DNA of 64,000 nt from Silene conica (Eukaryota > Streptophyta > Magnoliopsida > Caryophyllales > Caryophyllaceae). The translations under genes and the position numbers were made by a program. The notes beneath the pieces are model-generated. The model did not search any database. It saw only the letters and a program-made list of their open reading frames with translations, and was not told the DNA's origin. Location of the stretch: NCBI GenBank assembly GCA_029255685.2, contig CM055313.2, forward strand, positions 51,678,579-51,742,578, written 5' to 3'. Of this stretch, positions 53,301 to 64,000 are shown one piece after another. The stretch's first letter is position 1. Every line of letters begins with the position of its first letter.

Positions 53301-56300
53301 AATTATTCGTGCAGTTTGTCGCCAAGGAAAATAACCTCTGGTATCTCGACAGTGGATGCTCAAGACATATGACAGGCGACGTAAATCTATTCCAAACCCT
53401 TAAACCCTTTGATGGAGGTAAAGTCATATTCGGTGATAACAAAAAGGGAAAGATCATCGGAATTGGTAAGATAGGTATTTCATCCTCCCATGCTATAAAT
53501 GATGTATACCTTGTAAGTGGTCTCAAACACAATCTTATCAGTATATCTCAACTATGTGATAAAGGAAACAAAGTGGTTTTTCATTCAGATATATGTCGTA
53601 TAATCTTAGAAGGCACCAGTAAAGTAATACTTGAAGGTCACAGGATGAAAAATGTTTATATGATTGATTTAAATGTTGTACCTACTGATTCTCTATCATG
53701 CATGAAAGTTACGTTCGATGATCCATGTCTATGGCACAAGAGATTTGGTCATATTAGCTCACCTATTCTAAGTAAGCTGAAAAGATGGGACTTGGTCGAA
53801 GGTCTTCCAAAGATCAAATTTGATCAAGAAAAGATGTGTGACACATGTGCACGATGTAAACACGTCAGATCATCCTTTAAACCAAAAAGAGTGGTAAGCA
53901 CAGAACAAGCTCTTGAACTAGTACAAATGGATCTATGTGGCCCTATCTTAAGAAGCAGAGGTGGTTCCAGGTACGTTTTTGTTCTAGTTGATGATTACTC
54001 TAGATTTGTTTGGCCAATCTTTCTTCATTCTAAAGACGAAACATTCGATGAATTTGTTAGTCTCATGAAACTTGTTCAAAACAAATATAAATCAAACCTA
54101 GTAACAATCCGTACTGACCATGGAACTGAGTTCGACAATCATGCTTTTATTGAGTTCAGTAAAACCAATGGTGTTGGACATAACTTCTCGGCCCCCAGAA
54201 CCCCACAACAAAATGGAGTCGTAGAACGAATGAACAGAACCCTAGAAGACATGGCTAGAACAATGCTTCTTTGTAGTGGCCTACCTAGAAACTTTTGGGC
54301 TGAGGCTATATGTACAGCTTGCTATATTCATAACCGTGCTATGATTAGACCTATCCTTAAAAAGACACCTTACGAACTTCTTCGAGGTCGTAAACCAAAC
54401 ATATCTCACTTAAGATGTTTTGGTAGTAAATGCTTTGTTCACAACAATGGTAAAAACAGATTAAGCAAATTCGACCCTAGAAGTGATGAAGCAATCTTTA
54501 TAGGATATTCAGATCATAGTAAGGCCTACAAAGTCTTTAACAATGGTACTTTATGCATAGAGGAAAGTATTCATGTTATCTTTGATGAGAATAATGTCTT
54601 CGATAAGCCATTACAGGATATAGAGGAAAACCTAGACGAACCTGATTTCAGGGTTATCAAGGGAAGATCCTCCTGAAATGGAAATTGAAGAAGGAGAACC
54701 TCAAGGAACTCATGATGAACTCAACTTGGGAGAAAATGGTGCGAGAGATGAAACTACAGTTGATGATACTGTAGATAACTCTCAAACCAATGACTTGGAA
54801 CCCAGAGTTACAGCTAATGAAACTGTAACTTTGAATCAAAACCAAAGGGAAGAGGCCAGAGTTATACCTGACCCTACTATAAACCCAGGTTTGGATTCAG
54901 GGGGAACAAGTCAAGATCCCGAGTCAAGTTCAGGTAATGCTAATAATCAATCAAGGAACTGGAGATATAAAGGCTCTCATCCTTTGGACAATGTCATAGG
55001 AAGCCTGACAGATGGAGTTCAAACTCGAAGGAGCTTAAATAACTTTTGCTCATTTTACTCCTTTCTCTCCACCATTGAACCTTCAAATATCAAGGAAGCT
55101 TTGCAGAACCAGACTGGATAGTTGCCATGCAAGAAGAACTCCAACAATTTGAAAGAAACAAAGTTTGGCATCTTGTTCCTCGACCTAAGGACAGAACTGT
55201 CATTGGAACTAGATGGGTATTCAGAAACAAATTGGATAACACTGGAGTTATTGTGCGAAATAAGGCCAGACTAGTGGTTCAAGGATACAACCAACAGGAA
55301 GGGATCGATTATGACGAAACCTTTGCTCCTGTTGCTCGTCTTGAGGCAATAAGACTACTCATTGCATTTGCAGCACACAAGGGAATGAAGCTTTTTCAGA
55401 TGGACGTTAAGACTGCCTTTCTTAATGGCTATCTCCAAGAGGAAGTATTTGTTGAACAACCTCCTGGATTTATCCTGACAGCAAACTCAAGGATCATGTA
55501 TTCAAATTGGACAAAGCTCTCTATGGCCTGAAACAAGCACCTAGAGCATGGTACGATAGATTATCAAAGTTCCTATTGGAAAGTGGATTCAAGAGAGGGT
55601 CTGTGGATAAAACCCTATTTCTTAAAAGCGAAAACTCAGATCTACTAGTCGTTCTGATCTACGTTGACGATATTATTTTTGGCTCAACTAATAAAAAGTT
55701 GTGCAAGTACTTCTCCGAGTTGATGACTTCTGAGTTCGAGATGAGTATGATGGGAGAACTAAAGTTCTTCCTTGGACTTCAAATACAACAAACTGAAGAA
55801 GGAATCATAGTTCATCAACAAAAATATGTCAAGGAGTTGCTAAAGAAATTCGGAATGGAAACCTCTCATGCAATGCCTACTCCAATGGTCACAGATAAGA
55901 AGTTAACCAAAGACGAAGATGGTAAGTCTGTAGATGAAACAACTTACAGAGGTATGATTGGCTCACTTCTTTATCTTACAGCAAGTCGTCCAGATATAAT
56001 GTTTAGTGTCTGTGTTTGTGCGAGATTCCAATCTGCACCAAAAGAATCACATATGATTGCAGTTAAAAGAATCTTAAGATACCTAATCGGAACCTCAAAA
56101 TTATATCTATGGTATCCTATGGACTGTAACTTTAATCTAGTAGGATATTCAGATGCGGATTATGCAGGATGTTCTTTAGACAGAAAAAGTACCTCCGGAC
56201 TTGCTACCTTTGTAGGTCCTTGTATTATATCTTGGGGATCCAAGAAACAAAATTCTGTCGCTCTCTCAACTGCTGAAGCAGAATATATTGCAGCCGCACT

Positions 56301-56604
56301 GGTATGTTCTCAACTTTTATGGTTAAAGCAACAGTTACATGATTATGGTGTTGATGTTGGATGTGTGCCTATATTATGTGATAATACGAGTGCTATAATC
56401 ATATCTAAAAATCCAGCCCAGCACTCGAGGACCAAACATATTGAAATTAGACATCACTTTCTAAGAGACCATGTTGAAAAGAAAAATATAAAATTGGAAT
56501 TTTGTAGTACGGAAAAACAATGGGCAGATATCTTCACTAAACCATTGGCTAGAGAACGCTTTGAGACTTTGCGATTGGAAATTGGTTTAATCGGTGGCAC
56601 CTAA
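53297..56604 (+). pseudogene. pol: SIRE pol region: protease, integrase, reverse transcriptase, RNase H
   Basis: The protease shows WYLDSGCSRHM (active D near 53348). The integrase zinc domain has H-H from about 53730 and C-C at about 53836. The integrase core shows QMDLCGP (about 53924), RTDHGTEFD (about 54110) and the E in VVERMN (about 54225). Reverse transcriptase starts near 55127 ([19 protein letters not shown]) and has YVDDIIFG near 55655. RNase H shows YSDADYAG, ALSTAEAEYIAA and KHIEIRHHFLRD up to 56604. All catalytic blocks are easy to recognise. The region is broken by several changes. Confidence 0.92.
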
Positions 56605-57156
56605 TCAAATCTTAAAAGCAAAAATAACCCAATGATTGACTACGGTTTAGATGAGATTATATGACTGTGTCCGTATACTCCGCTGCATGAGTATGTATAT
56701 ATTCGATGATAAATTTTGTGATTATAGTTATATTATATGATTTACATATGGATGTGTGCGCAACCAATCTCAAAATAATATTACGTCACATATTAATTTT
56801 TACCTCACACATATATATTATCCAAATTATATCATACAAAATAATATACAAATATTAAACAAAATAAACTTACCAAAATTATCACACAAATTACGTGTGT
56901 TGGTCCCCACTGCCACGTCCTACAACTCTCCTAACCGCACCATTACCTGCCACGTACCCAAACCTACTCCTAGCATTTGACTTTCACCCACCAAAACAAT
57001 TATTACCCCAACTCCCTCAACTTACCTCAAGCCTCCACCATTATTACAGTCCGAAAATTTGTAAAAACCCCATTAATACTCTCAAACCTCCATCACCATT
57101 AAAATTCCTCAGACCTCCACCAAAATCCTACACAAAACACCATTTTCCTCACCAAT
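56605..57156 (+). other. SIRE spacer between pol and the extra gene
   Basis: About 550 bp, AT-rich then pyrimidine-rich (CCACCA-type runs near 56985-57120). No protein is supported. The extra gene must be reached by splicing, read-through or an internal start, as discussed for SIRE relatives. Confidence 0.6.
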
Positions 57157-58686
57157 ATGCCACCCTCACGCGCCACTCGCTCCCAACAAAGGAAACCGAC
57201 TCCACCTTCACCAACCCCTTCACCACCACCATCTCCGACACCCATTGCCACAGCCGGTCCAACCCCAGACAACGGAAAACGTCGCAAACTTAATCGAGTT
57301 GCCTCTTCTGTTTCGGACGACATGCAAGAAAGCGATTCCAAGAATCCTCGTCCTCTGTTTAAAGAATATTCAGTCGAAGCTACTAAGGAGGGTCTCGAGC
57401 GAGTTCGCATGACTAAGCACGAAGGTATGCTTATTGACCGTCTCCTTCCTTATTCCATTCATGCGGGTCGGTTTTACCCGACATCTTGGGTAAGCGGATC
57501 TAAGTCCCTGCTCTTCTTTAAGAAATTTTTAGAGTTTCAGGGGTGGGAATATATTAGTAATTTTTCGGGGTTAATATTTCCAATTGAATTACTTCAGTTC
57601 TTTGCTTCTGTGAAACCTACTGAATCCGGGATGAAAGACGTGGTTAATGGGAGGGATGTCGAAGTGTATTTAGAGGATATATGTGACATTTTTCATCTTG
57701 ATCCAAGGGGAATTGATATTGACACCCGTAAGGAATGGGGGGTGGTGTCACAAGAACAAAAAATGATGATCAAACAATATTTTGATCCTAATGCCACTGA
57801 AGTCTCTCCACTACTCACAAATTCATTCTCACCAAAATTGAAGTTGTTTGTTAACTATCTTTGGAACACGATTCTACCTAGGAGAGGTGGTCGTGATAAG
57901 TTGTCAAGTATTGAGGCTATCGTATTATTTCATTGGTTAGAAGGAAACAAAATCAATCTCGCCTTCTTGTTTTGTTCGGAAATTTGTCAAACTTCCTCTG
58001 TTTTAATCAAAGAAAAACCAAGTTCGACACTCGATATTCCATACGGAATGTGGGTGTCCGAGCTCTTGTTGAAGAAGGGAGTCGTGGATGACTCGAGTTT
58101 TGGTGTTAAACCTCGTGATAGGATGTGTGACAAGGTTTTGAAATTAATGGGTATTTGTTTCGAAGGGATTGATCTTACCTTTGGCAAGAATGTAGGACCG
58201 GAGCCCTCGGCTACTCCTTCACCTTCGTTTGCCGGTCTTGAGGCTAAGGTAGATCAGATTCTTGGATTGTGTGAAGTGAAGAAGGAGAAAGCAGAGGCAG
58301 GAGGTGGTAGTGCTACGGGAAGTCATGGGTTCGAGACTGAATTAAGGGCATGGATGATGAAAGTTGATAAACAACTTGGTAAACTGGGATCGGAGGTATC
58401 GGTCATGTGCTCCGAATTGCTCGTTATTAGTGATCGACTCTCATTCCTCACGTCCCAAGGTGGTGCTATGGTAAGGGATCACGGGTTATTGTGCAAAGAT
58501 GCGAGTCAAGCTCTTGAAGCGGTTAAGGCGCTTTCATTGAAAATACTCAACTTCGAGTTGGCTCTAAATGCTCAAGGAAGAAACGTCAGTAGTTGTTTGG
58601 ACCGATTGGATACCCTTGAGTTCCGTACCCGACCCGAGTATGTGAGTCCGTATGCCAAGACCCCTGCATCAAGCTCCCGTTCTTGA
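57157..58686 (+). CDS. SIRE extra gene: putative plant transposon protein-like, 509 residues
   Basis: An open frame in the position where SIRE elements carry their so-called env-like gene. The first 50 residues are rich in proline, serine and threonine and end in GKRRKLNR, a possible nuclear signal. Residues about 85-310 resemble the domain annotated in plants as putative plant transposon protein (Pfam Transposase_32): RFYPTSWV, KKFLEFQGWEYISNF, YLEDICDIFHLDPRGI, LFVNYLWNTILPRRGG and IEAIVLFHWLEGNKINLAFLF. The last 170 residues are helical and may form a coiled coil. I see no signal peptide or membrane segment, so an envelope role looks unlikely. Start: the first ATG of the frame. Function unknown. 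Confidence 0.8.
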   Translation: MPPSRATRSQQRKPTPPSPTPSPPPSPTPIATAGPTPDNGKRRKLNRVASSVSDDMQESDSKNPRPLFKEYSVEATKEGLERVRMTKHEGMLIDRLLPYSIHAGRFYPTSWVSGSKSLLFFKKFLEFQGWEYISNFSGLIFPIELLQFFASVKPTESGMKDVVNGRDVEVYLEDICDIFHLDPRGIDIDTRKEWGVVSQEQKMMIKQYFDPNATEVSPLLTNSFSPKLKLFVNYLWNTILPRRGGRDKLSSIEAIVLFHWLEGNKINLAFLFCSEICQTSSVLIKEKPSSTLDIPYGMWVSELLLKKGVVDDSSFGVKPRDRMCDKVLKLMGICFEGIDLTFGKNVGPEPSATPSPSFAGLEAKVDQILGLCEVKKEKAEAGGGSATGSHGFETELRAWMMKVDKQLGKLGSEVSVMCSELLVISDRLSFLTSQGGAMVRDHGLLCKDASQALEAVKALSLKILNFELALNAQGRNVSSCLDRLDTLEFRTRPEYVSPYAKTPASSSRS

Positions 58687-59373
58687 TCCTCTTCCTCCGT
58701 TTCTGATTTCGTATTTTGGGTTGTTTTGTTGTTTTTGTTGTTCAGTCCTGGGGTGGACTTATAAACACTTTCGTATTATGGCCCAATTCCCTTCCCTGGC
58801 CCATTAGGAATCCGAAGCTATTCTTATTTTGCTTCTTCGGATTTTCAAACCCTCACCGGCCCAAACCTAATCCCTTTTTTGATGCGGCCCAACTTGTTAC
58901 CTCTCTTTGCCTTGGCCCATCTTATTTGTTATCTTTTGCAGGCTCTTATCCTAACCCTAGCCAGGCCCATTTTTCTTAAAAACTCTCTTGTTAATAATTC
59001 GGCCCATTGGCATAGTATATTCGGTTTGGTTGTGTATATTTTGACATTACGTATGTGTTTGTGTGATATTTTCTATGTTCATATTTTTAGACTCGTTTAT
59101 ATGCTTGCTTATGTTTCGTCGTATATTATTCTAGTCGTCTCATGTCTTTGTTCTCATCTTTTCGATGATGTCAAGAGGGGGAAATATGCGACTTAGATTA
59201 GAATTTGCCTAAGCTTGCTCCTTGTCGTAATTCATTGTCTCTTAGGGTTCTTAAAGGATATGGGATAGATAGAAGATCGAAACCCTAAGTGAATCTTTAC
59301 TATGAATAACCATTATTATATTGAGGGGGAACATACACTTAGACACAAAATCTAAGAGAGACTTGCCATCATC
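58687..59373 (+). other. SIRE 3' noncoding region
   Basis: About 690 bp of T-rich sequence with several GGCCCA motifs near 58780-58980. Open frames here are hydrophobic readings of T-rich DNA with no family resemblance. Confidence 0.6.
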
Positions 59374-59387
59374 AAAAAGGGGGAATT
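59374..59387 (+). other. Polypurine tract of SIRE
   Basis: AAAAAGGGGGAATT directly before the 3' LTR. Confidence 0.85.
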
Positions 59388-60863
59388 TGTTGAACCAAGT
59401 ATTCAAATATATATATAGTATATATGTTTATGTTTTGATAATGACAAGTCTAGCTATTATATACTCGTACGTATAATCGTGTGCTAAGTGTACAGATTAT
59501 TAGTAACAAGATCTAATCTATCAAGTATAAAAGATTCAAGCATATTAGTCAATGAATTGACTAAGTCGAAGATTGATGGAAGATCTCAAGCGCGCATAAT
59601 AGACTAAAGTTATATTTATCAACTATAGCTTTAGTACAAGATTGATTCAAGTTATAGCTCGTAGCTATAACTCTATATTATGAAGAAATGATCGGAATAT
59701 ATGTGTTTGGATGAAACGTTTGTTTCCAAGTAATATCGTGTGCAATTAATGTTAATTGGTATTCTATTTTAAGTATGGAATTGTTAATCTTAATAAGATT
59801 ATATGAAATATCTTTTGGTTAAAATAGGAATAAATAATTTTCTTATGAGATAATTATTTATTACTAAAATAAACTAAGGATTTTTATATGATCTTAATTG
59901 TCAAATAATATAATCGAAAAATATAGTATGTTACGACTTTGGGAAACGTGTAACATGTCACGATTACCATAATTCGTATAGGATTAAATTAAGTAAATAT
60001 TATGTATTTATTTAATATCCTAAACAAACTAAGATTATATTGTGATAATATATTTTATTATCTTTGACATAGTTTAGGAAGTTGTTTTAATAAGGATACT
60101 AGTTGTTTATTATATAAAGATCTTTCCTAAATATGAATTAGGAAATTGATTCCTTATATAATACTTATAGTATATTATTAAATCTTTCCTAAATATATTA
60201 AGATTAGATTTAAGGTAGTATATTACTAAAAGACTAGTATTATAGTTTAAGTAATATTCCTAAATCATCTAGGGTTTGAATTACCTAGATACATATTCTA
60301 TATAAATAGACTACCTATGACACATTAGTTGACACGAAAGACATACACATATATACACGCAAATCAAGAGAGAAACCGCCGTTCATATACTTCAATATTC
60401 GAGCTTATCATTGTCATATCCGATTCAAGATTCAAGTGCTCAAGCATTGATCTTACTCATTCAAAATTGTGACATCAAGGAACATTGAAGACTTTATCTT
60501 ATTTACGTAAGATAGATCGAGTATTTAGCGGTACTCATTGTAAGACAAATATTTAACGGTATTTGTCGTAGCTAGATATTTAACGGTATCTAGATAGAGT
60601 TGCGACTAACATCAAAGTTGCACAAGTAGGGTTAGTTGATAAAATTGTAATCCAGAGTTGGTACTAATTTTATTAATCGAGAATAGTGGACGTAGGTCTC
60701 AAAGTGTGAGACTGAACCACTTCAAAAATATTGTGTCTCTCCTTATTATTTGTTCTACTCGAAGATCATCATACAATCATACACACATCAAAGAAGATTT
60801 AAAAAGAAAACATACTCAATTCAACCCCCCCTTCTTGAGTATATTACATCAATAGACTCTTCA
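59388..60863 (+). repeat. SIRE 3' LTR
   Basis: 1476 bp, TGTTGAACCAAG to GACTCTTCA, followed by AAGCT. Confidence 0.95.
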
Positions 60864-61471
60864 AAGCTAAATAAAACTAAGAATATGATATTAAAACTAG
60901 ATGCTAAAGACCAGAGTATACTGGATGATAGATGTGTAAAACATGATACTTAGCCCGAATCACGAATTAGGCTTAAATAAGAAAATTAGAAGCGTTCTCC
61001 TTTGACCTGATGCGTGCGTGAGCTTTGTGGAATTTTCTGAAATTGTGCCTCGGTCGACCGACCAGGTTAGTCGTCGGTCGAACGGTTTTCGGGCCCAACA
61101 GGTCTTCTCACTTCGTATTCCAAATTCTGGGCTTGAGATGTCAGGTATTGTGGTCGACCGACCAGGGTAGTCGGTCGGTCGACCGATTTTTTCCTGAGTG
61201 TCAGCTTCTGAACTCTTCTTAAATCGTTCCTATGGTCCTTGGTTTGCGCTTTGGGTGTTGTGTCCATCTCGTTCCCTGGTTCTCATGGTTATGCAAAAAT
61301 CCTGAGGGTATCATTTGGCTTGAAATCGCCTCTTTTCCGCATTATTCTGCAAAAGTGCATAAAAATACGAAAATAGACAATTGTTGAGAAATAAAGGCTA
61401 AAACATCGTAAATGAGCTCTATAATGCGTGTGAAAATAGATGTAAAACATCATAAAATAGACACGCATCAA
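60864..61471 (-). repeat. G6 3' LTR, part right of SIRE
   Basis: It continues the LTR begun at 49002 and ends in GACACGCATCA at 61470 or 61471. TATA-like box (minus strand) at 60971-60980. Dyads at 61052-61083 (20-bp step here) and 61152-61184. Confidence 0.88.
61052..61184. repeat. Two promoter-side dyad pairs, G6 LTR
   Basis: Starts at 61052/61072 (one base lost) and 61152/61173. The nearer pair is 72 bp from the TATA-like box. Confidence 0.82.
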
Positions 61472-62130
61472 ATTCCCCAAACCAAACCTTGGTTGCTCTC
61501 AAGCAAGAATTAGACTCGATCTTAAACTAATGGAACGATTTCAATCTCAGAGCGAAATTTACATGTTAGCCCAAACCAATTTAATGCAATGTCAACAAGG
61601 CAAAAGTATTTGAATCATGCAAACGAGTTATGGGGTTGTCAAACATGCCAAACTATCGACTATAGAGACTTTTTACTATGGACTCTCGCGGGTCGCTCAA
61701 ATCACACATTAAGCAAAGGGTGAGTGTATGTCAAAGATAGAAAGAAGTATATTGTAAAGACACTCACCTAACTTCGACCCATGAAGACATGCCTGCAATC
61801 TAACATGAAAAAGAATTCTACAACCGTGCATAAACATACTCATTAAGTAACCTTGACAAATGCATTGAGGTAATGAAGGATATGTGAGGTGAAAGGTAAA
61901 AGAAGTTAAGATGTTTTTGGACAAGTGGGTTTAATAGCCAAGCTAGCAAAACCGGGTTCCAACAACATATTTCACGATTTTCAACATTATGAATAGTGCT
62001 ATTTTGTAGCACAAGTCTCACATAATTCTAAGAAAAGGTCTCCCAAGTATTTTGAATTAATTACGGGAGTGACAAGATGTAAAAGAAAGGGATTTTCTGA
62101 ACGATTTTAGACTTCCTGCTTCTGTCAGTT

Positions 62131-62163
62131 GGTCGACCGACCAAGTGATGCGGTCAGTCGACT
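62131..62163. repeat. Dyad pair, G6 3' region
   Basis: Starts at 62131 and 62152, the counterpart of 802 and 18243. Confidence 0.85.
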
Positions 62164-63057
62164 GACTTGCAGTGATTTTCGACTTTTTTCAGTTTTTCTT
62201 TCTTTTTTCTGATTCTTCTGTTCTTTTCTTTTTCCTTTTTCTTCTTCCTTTTCTTTCTCTTTCTTTTCCTCATGAGGATATACAAAACCAAAGTGTCTCA
62301 AAAAAATTCCATCGACCACAAATACTAGCTTGGTAGGGTAGGCTAAGTATAGGATGTAGTTTTGGGGGATAAAAAGGCAGATTTGGTTTTGTAGGGCTTA
62401 TGGGCAAAACAAGAGAAAGGGGCCTCAAATGCACGTATCAAGACTCACAAAATGAGATAGCATACAGGTATATAGCAATTCATGTTCATGTTTATGCATA
62501 TTGATGTAACATGTTCCAAAGGGAGTAGTACTCACATCCAAGACAAGTGGTTTATGAATGAAACCTGGAATACAGCTCTAAAACTCAGAAAGTATAGTAG
62601 TTTGCCAAAGTACAAGTCAAGTCTGAAGAAAAGGCAAAATGTTTGACAAAAACTCGTAGATATGCATATGACTCTTATACTAAAGCATGTTGACAAGGCA
62701 AGGCATAGGCATAAACATGTGACAAATGCAAAATCATCATTGAAATACTCTCCTTTCGACTCGACCCATATGCTAAAGTAATCGTGCATATTTTGAAATT
62801 TTTGAAATTTTCTTATTTTTTTGGATTTTTCTTGTATATGCAAGGAAATTAAAGAAAGAACAATGCAAAGCATAAATGCAATAAACGTGTGACAAAATGT
62901 AATGGAACAATGCTTGTGACACAAAACCATTCCCCAAACCAAAACGCACAATGTCCCCATTGTGCATTAGCGTAAGTAAAGGTTTATGAAATAAAATAAA
63001 ATGCGAAAAAGAAAAACAAGGAAACATGGTAGGAACTCACCGGATTTTAGCGCGATG

Positions 63058-63094
63058 GAAACCTCCCCAAACCAGCGTAAGCTTAGGAGGTTTC
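63058..63094 (-). other. Bulged hairpin, G6 copy
   Basis: GAAACCTCC (63058-63066) pairs with GGAGGTTTC (63086-63094). The outermost pair is G-C where G2 has A-T. Confidence 0.55.
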
Positions 63095-63306
63095 GATGGC
63101 CAGCAGTGCCACTCCAAGGACCTGAAAAAGATAGACAAAGAAAGCCTTTTTCGGGGATTAATGATGTTGTGGGTGATAAATAATAGTTTAATGGTTTGAA
63201 AGTGAGAAGAAAAATGGAAGTATAAAAGAAAGAGTGAGGAGAGAGACTCCCTAGTCGTTCTTGCACACTTCCCGAGGTAACACAAACAGGCTGCAACAGC
63301 TACGGT

Positions 63307-63411
63307 GGTCGATCGACCCCTTTATCTGGTCGACCGACCAGATGACAGATTACCGTGCATTCTGGATTGCAGGGACCGGGTCGACCGACCGATGATGCAG
63401 GTCGGTCGACC
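63307..63411. repeat. Two dyad pairs, G6 3' region
   Basis: Starts at 63307/63328 and 63379/63400. Confidence 0.85.
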
Positions 63412-63652
63412 ACTCTTCTTGTAGAGGAGTCTGTTTTTCTTCTCGAATTTTACTCGTTTCAACCGAGTTAGCCTTCATCAAACCTGTAAAACATTATAAA
63501 TGCGCCCAAAACATGCGCAAAATCCAGAAATCGAAGTCTAAATGTCTTAACAACGTAACAAAAGCAAAAATTGTCTAAAACTAATGCAAAAAACAAAACT
63601 AGAAGTCTTATCAAAACAGAAAATTGTCTTTAGAACTTCAAACTTAAGGAAC

Positions 63653-64000
63653 TCATTCGCGGAAAATGCGGAAAATCTCTGACCATGGCTTTTGGCTATA
63701 GGCTGTAGTCTCCACCGTGTTTGCTTTGATCATGAAACACGTCTCTACCCCAGCACAAAGCATATGTGACGGGCTGCCTTCTTCGGCCTCATTCCTTCTC
63801 TCCTTTTCTTCCTTGTCGACCTCGTCGGGGTCATCGACCTCTCGGTAGCTTAAGCACCCTAGTCCTCCTCTTGATACGATAGCCTCCACGACCTTGGGCT
63901 TCCCTCCTTGCTTCTCTTGCTTCCCCAAACCGTTACCTGCGAAAGGTGAAACAAGAGTGTCCTCCATATTGCTCCCAATCTGGGGCGGAGGTGTAAAAGC
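63653..64000 (-). pseudogene. G6 gag-protease C-terminal tail (partial, runs off the window)
   Basis: It encodes GSNMEDTLVSPFAG, then a glutamate-rich linker and the family end TVETTAYSQKPWSEIFRIF. It contains the uninterrupted form of the site where the solo LTR sits in G3 (about 63935). The upstream protease and gag would lie to the right of the window, so whether they are intact is unknown. Confidence 0.8.

Larger units (their letters stand above)
49401..60863 (+). mobile_element. SIRE-type Ty1/copia element
   Basis: 11463 bp, flanked by AAGCT at 49396-49400 and 60864-60868. The uninterrupted target is at about 16985 in G3. The LTRs are 1472 and 1476 bp with about four substitutions and three short indels by eye, so insertion was recent (about a hundred thousand years). 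Parts in order: tRNA-iMet primer site, gag with coiled coil and two zinc knuckles, protease, integrase, reverse transcriptase, RNase H, an extra 509-codon gene and a polypurine tract. The order integrase before reverse transcriptase marks Ty1/copia. The gag-pol part is broken by about half a dozen changes; the extra gene is open. Confidence 0.93.
61472..63652 (-). other. G6 polypurine tract and 3' noncoding region
   Basis: AATTCCCCAAACCAAACC at the left edge is the polypurine tract. Further features are dyads at 62131-62163, 63307-63339 and 63379-63411, the perfect hairpin at 62946-62965 and the bulged hairpin at 63058-63094. It holds the empty sites of TRG2 (about 62609) and matches G3 throughout. 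Confidence 0.8.
49002..64000 (-). mobile_element. G6: Athila-type element, interrupted by SIRE, runs off the window
   Basis: LTR fragment 49002-49400 and 60869-61471 (with SIRE between), polypurine tract, 3' noncoding region 61472-63652 and the start of the C-terminal coding (63653-64000). It equals G3 in layout and junction but lacks TRG2 and the solo LTR. It continues to the right. Confidence 0.85.

Noticed and set aside
57157-58686. An envelope protein call for the SIRE extra gene
   Set aside because: I see no signal peptide, membrane segment or cleavage site. The position alone does not support env.
58716-59196. Hydrophobic frames of 87 and 105 codons after the SIRE extra gene
   Set aside because: They come from T-rich noncoding DNA and resemble no known membrane protein.
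802-63411. The regular repeat-spacer pattern of the dyads as a CRISPR-like array
   Set aside because: Arrays have at most four 12-bp units with 9-bp spacers, they lie in plant retrotransposons, and there are no cas genes.
1-64000. Host genes, DNA transposons, Helitrons, LINEs or satellites
   Set aside because: I found no transposase, terminal inverted repeats with suitable duplications, LINE reverse transcriptase, poly-A tails or long tandem arrays. All segments longer than 300 bp could be assigned to LTR elements.

Overview
The window is a repeat-on-repeat stretch of a higher-plant (dicot-like) nuclear genome. I see no host gene, tRNA, rRNA or satellite. Essentially every base belongs to an LTR retrotransposon, a fragment of one, or an element nested in another. 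The plant nature is inferred from Athila-type gag and protease with a tRNA-Asp primer site, a SIRE-type Ty1/copia element with a downstream extra gene, and gag-only LTR elements with tRNA-iMet primer sites. The species cannot be told from the sequence.

Backbone: six Athila-related (Ty3/gypsy) units, called G1 to G6 here. G1 (1-1625), G2 (1630-16570), G3 (16587-35703), G4 (35704-41672) and G6 (49002-64000, running off the window) lie on the minus strand; G5 (41673-49001) lies on the plus strand. None carries reverse transcriptase, RNase H or integrase. Where a coding part is present it is gag plus protease with a short conserved tail, except in G2, which has an unrelated-looking 338-codon frame instead.

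Insertions into the backbone: two young gag-only copia-type elements, TRG1 (6469-14938, in the 5' LTR of G2) and TRG2 (18725-27034, in G3); a solo LTR (28266-29937, in G3); a third, older gag-only element TRG3 (30589-35059, in G3); and a large SIRE-type copia element (49401-60863, in the LTR of G6). All five have 5-bp target duplications that can be read directly. G3 and G6 hold each other's empty sites and share one rare LTR/LTR junction, so they look like copies of a single duplicated locus.

Two structural signals stand out. First, a 12-bp dyad, GGTCG-NN-CGACC, occurs roughly 90 times, almost always in pairs or short arrays whose starts are exactly 21 bp apart. It lies in LTR promoters (66-73 bp from the TATA-like box), in 3' noncoding regions, in the coding linker between gag and protease, and in the leader of the unrelated TRG3. 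Second, the LTRs of TRG1/2 and TRG3 begin with a two-stem foldback in which all six changed pairs are compensated, which points to selection on structure. Weaker structural signals are a leader hairpin and candidate leader intron, a hairpin abutting the polypurine tract, and two hairpins in the Athila 3' region.

How the parts relate: the gag-only and gag-protease elements would need enzymes supplied by full-length relatives that are not in this window. Ages are by-eye LTR comparisons and approximate: TRG1, TRG2 and SIRE very recent, TRG3 about half a million years, G2 and G5 about a million years at usual plant rates.
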